Assembly (NCBI RefSeq): GCF_037975245.1
Contig: NC_092565.1
Coordinates: 5,992,999 to 6,056,998, forward strand
From: Apostichopus japonicus
Taxonomy: Eukaryota; Echinodermata; Holothuroidea; Aspidochirotida; Stichopodidae
DNA: 64,000 nt
Direction: 5' to 3'
The stretch's first letter is position 1. Each line of letters begins with the position of its first letter. The notes under the pieces were generated by a model. That model saw only the letters and a list, made by a program, of their open reading frames with translations. It made no database searches and was not told where the DNA came from. Shown here in pieces: positions 63,376-64,000 of the stretch. A program made the translations under genes and the position numbers.

Positions 63376-64000
63376 ACCTAGAGTAACGGAAATATGATCC
63401 ACTTCCTGAGGCAAGGAATGGTCTATCTGGTACAAATAGTTTACATACAAACAACGATACATATAGAGTAAGGGAAATATGATCCACTCCCTGAGACAAG
63501 GAATGGTCTATCTGGTACAAATAGTTTACATACAAACAACGATACATATAGAGTAAGGGAAATATGATCCACTCCCTGAGGCAAGGAATGGTCTATCTGG
63601 TACAAATAGTTTACATACAAACAACGATACATATAGAGTAAGGGAAATATGATCCACTCCCTGAGGCAAGGAATGGTCTATCTGGTACAAATAGTCTACA
63701 TACAAACAACGAAACCTAGAGTAAGGGAAATGTGATCCACTTCCTGAGGCAAGGAATGGTCTATCTGGTACAAATATGTTACATTGCAACAACCATACCT
63801 AGAGTATGGGAAATACGACCCACCTCCTGAGGCAAGGAATGGTATATCTGGTACAAATAGTTTACATACAAACAACGATACATATAGAGTAAGGGAAATA
63901 TGATCCGTTCCTGGAACAAGGAATGGTATATCTGGTACAAATAATTTACGTACAAACAACGATACCTATAGAGTAAAGGGAATATATAGAGATGGGCTTT
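63376..64000. repeat. 83-85-bp satellite, at least seven units, continuing past the window
   Basis: CTGAGGCAAGGAATGGTCTA recurs with reference positions 63411, 63496, 63581, 63666, 63749, 63832 and 63916. Units also share ATGATCCACT, CTGGTACAAATAGTTTACAT and AGAGTAAGGGAAATA. The first intervals are exactly 85 bp and nearly identical; later ones are 83-84 bp and more diverged. Minus-strand frames of 63-88 codons here are repeat artefacts. Confidence 0.97.

Noticed and set aside
63441-63959. Minus-strand frames repeating YQIDHSLPQG
   Set aside because: Translation artefact of the 83-85-bp satellite.

Overview
The window looks like genomic DNA of a sea cucumber (Holothuroidea, Echinodermata). 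The deciding evidence is a split minus-strand gene for a vasopressin/oxytocin-type precursor whose hormone reads CFITNCPLG followed by G-KR. This is the 'holotocin' type that, from memory, is described in sea cucumbers; sea urchin echinotocin differs. Spliced genes with GT-AG introns, AT-rich noncoding DNA, long (AT)n arrays, poly-G tracts, tRNA-derived SINEs and many small inverted-repeat elements all fit an echinoderm genome. Roughly 2% of the window is recognisable coding sequence.

Layout. 1-6231, minus strand: the 5' half of SLC49A3 (MFSD7), a major-facilitator transporter, in four exons (262 codons, all introns phase 0); the 3' exons lie beyond the left edge. Its introns hold an inverted repeat, a 41-bp and a ~75-bp tandem repeat. 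6684-7277: a 594-bp terminal-inverted-repeat element just upstream of the gene. 7.3-40 kb: intergenic, mostly repeat relics: a 1.47-kb inverted-repeat element with a younger element nested in it (12.2-13.7 kb), a (TCC)n array, a Penelope-like GIY-YIG endonuclease relic (15.9-16.35 kb), a retroposed sequence headed by the 5' end of U2 snRNA with an 11-bp target duplication (18.8-19.07 kb), tRNA-SINEs flanked by (AT)n, a 1.2-kb minisatellite (20.6-21.85 kb), a hAT-like MITE (34.6-34.9 kb), a 30-bp minisatellite (36.2-36.7 kb) and another tRNA-SINE (37.0-37.3 kb).

40.9-52.02 kb, minus strand: the complete coding region of the holotocin-neurophysin precursor in three exons (162 aa, 14 neurophysin cysteines), with both coding introns where vertebrate vasopressin genes have them. 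52-64 kb: intergenic, with (AT)n arrays, a fold-back MITE inserted in a degenerate satellite (58.1-58.4 kb), a perfect 34-bp palindrome (62.86 kb) and an 83-85-bp satellite running off the right edge.

The two genes are not functionally linked as far as the sequence shows: one encodes a membrane transporter, the other a secreted neuropeptide and its carrier. All other open frames longer than 60 codons looked like chance or repeat-derived frames. No CRISPR, operon, rRNA gene or intact tRNA gene was seen.
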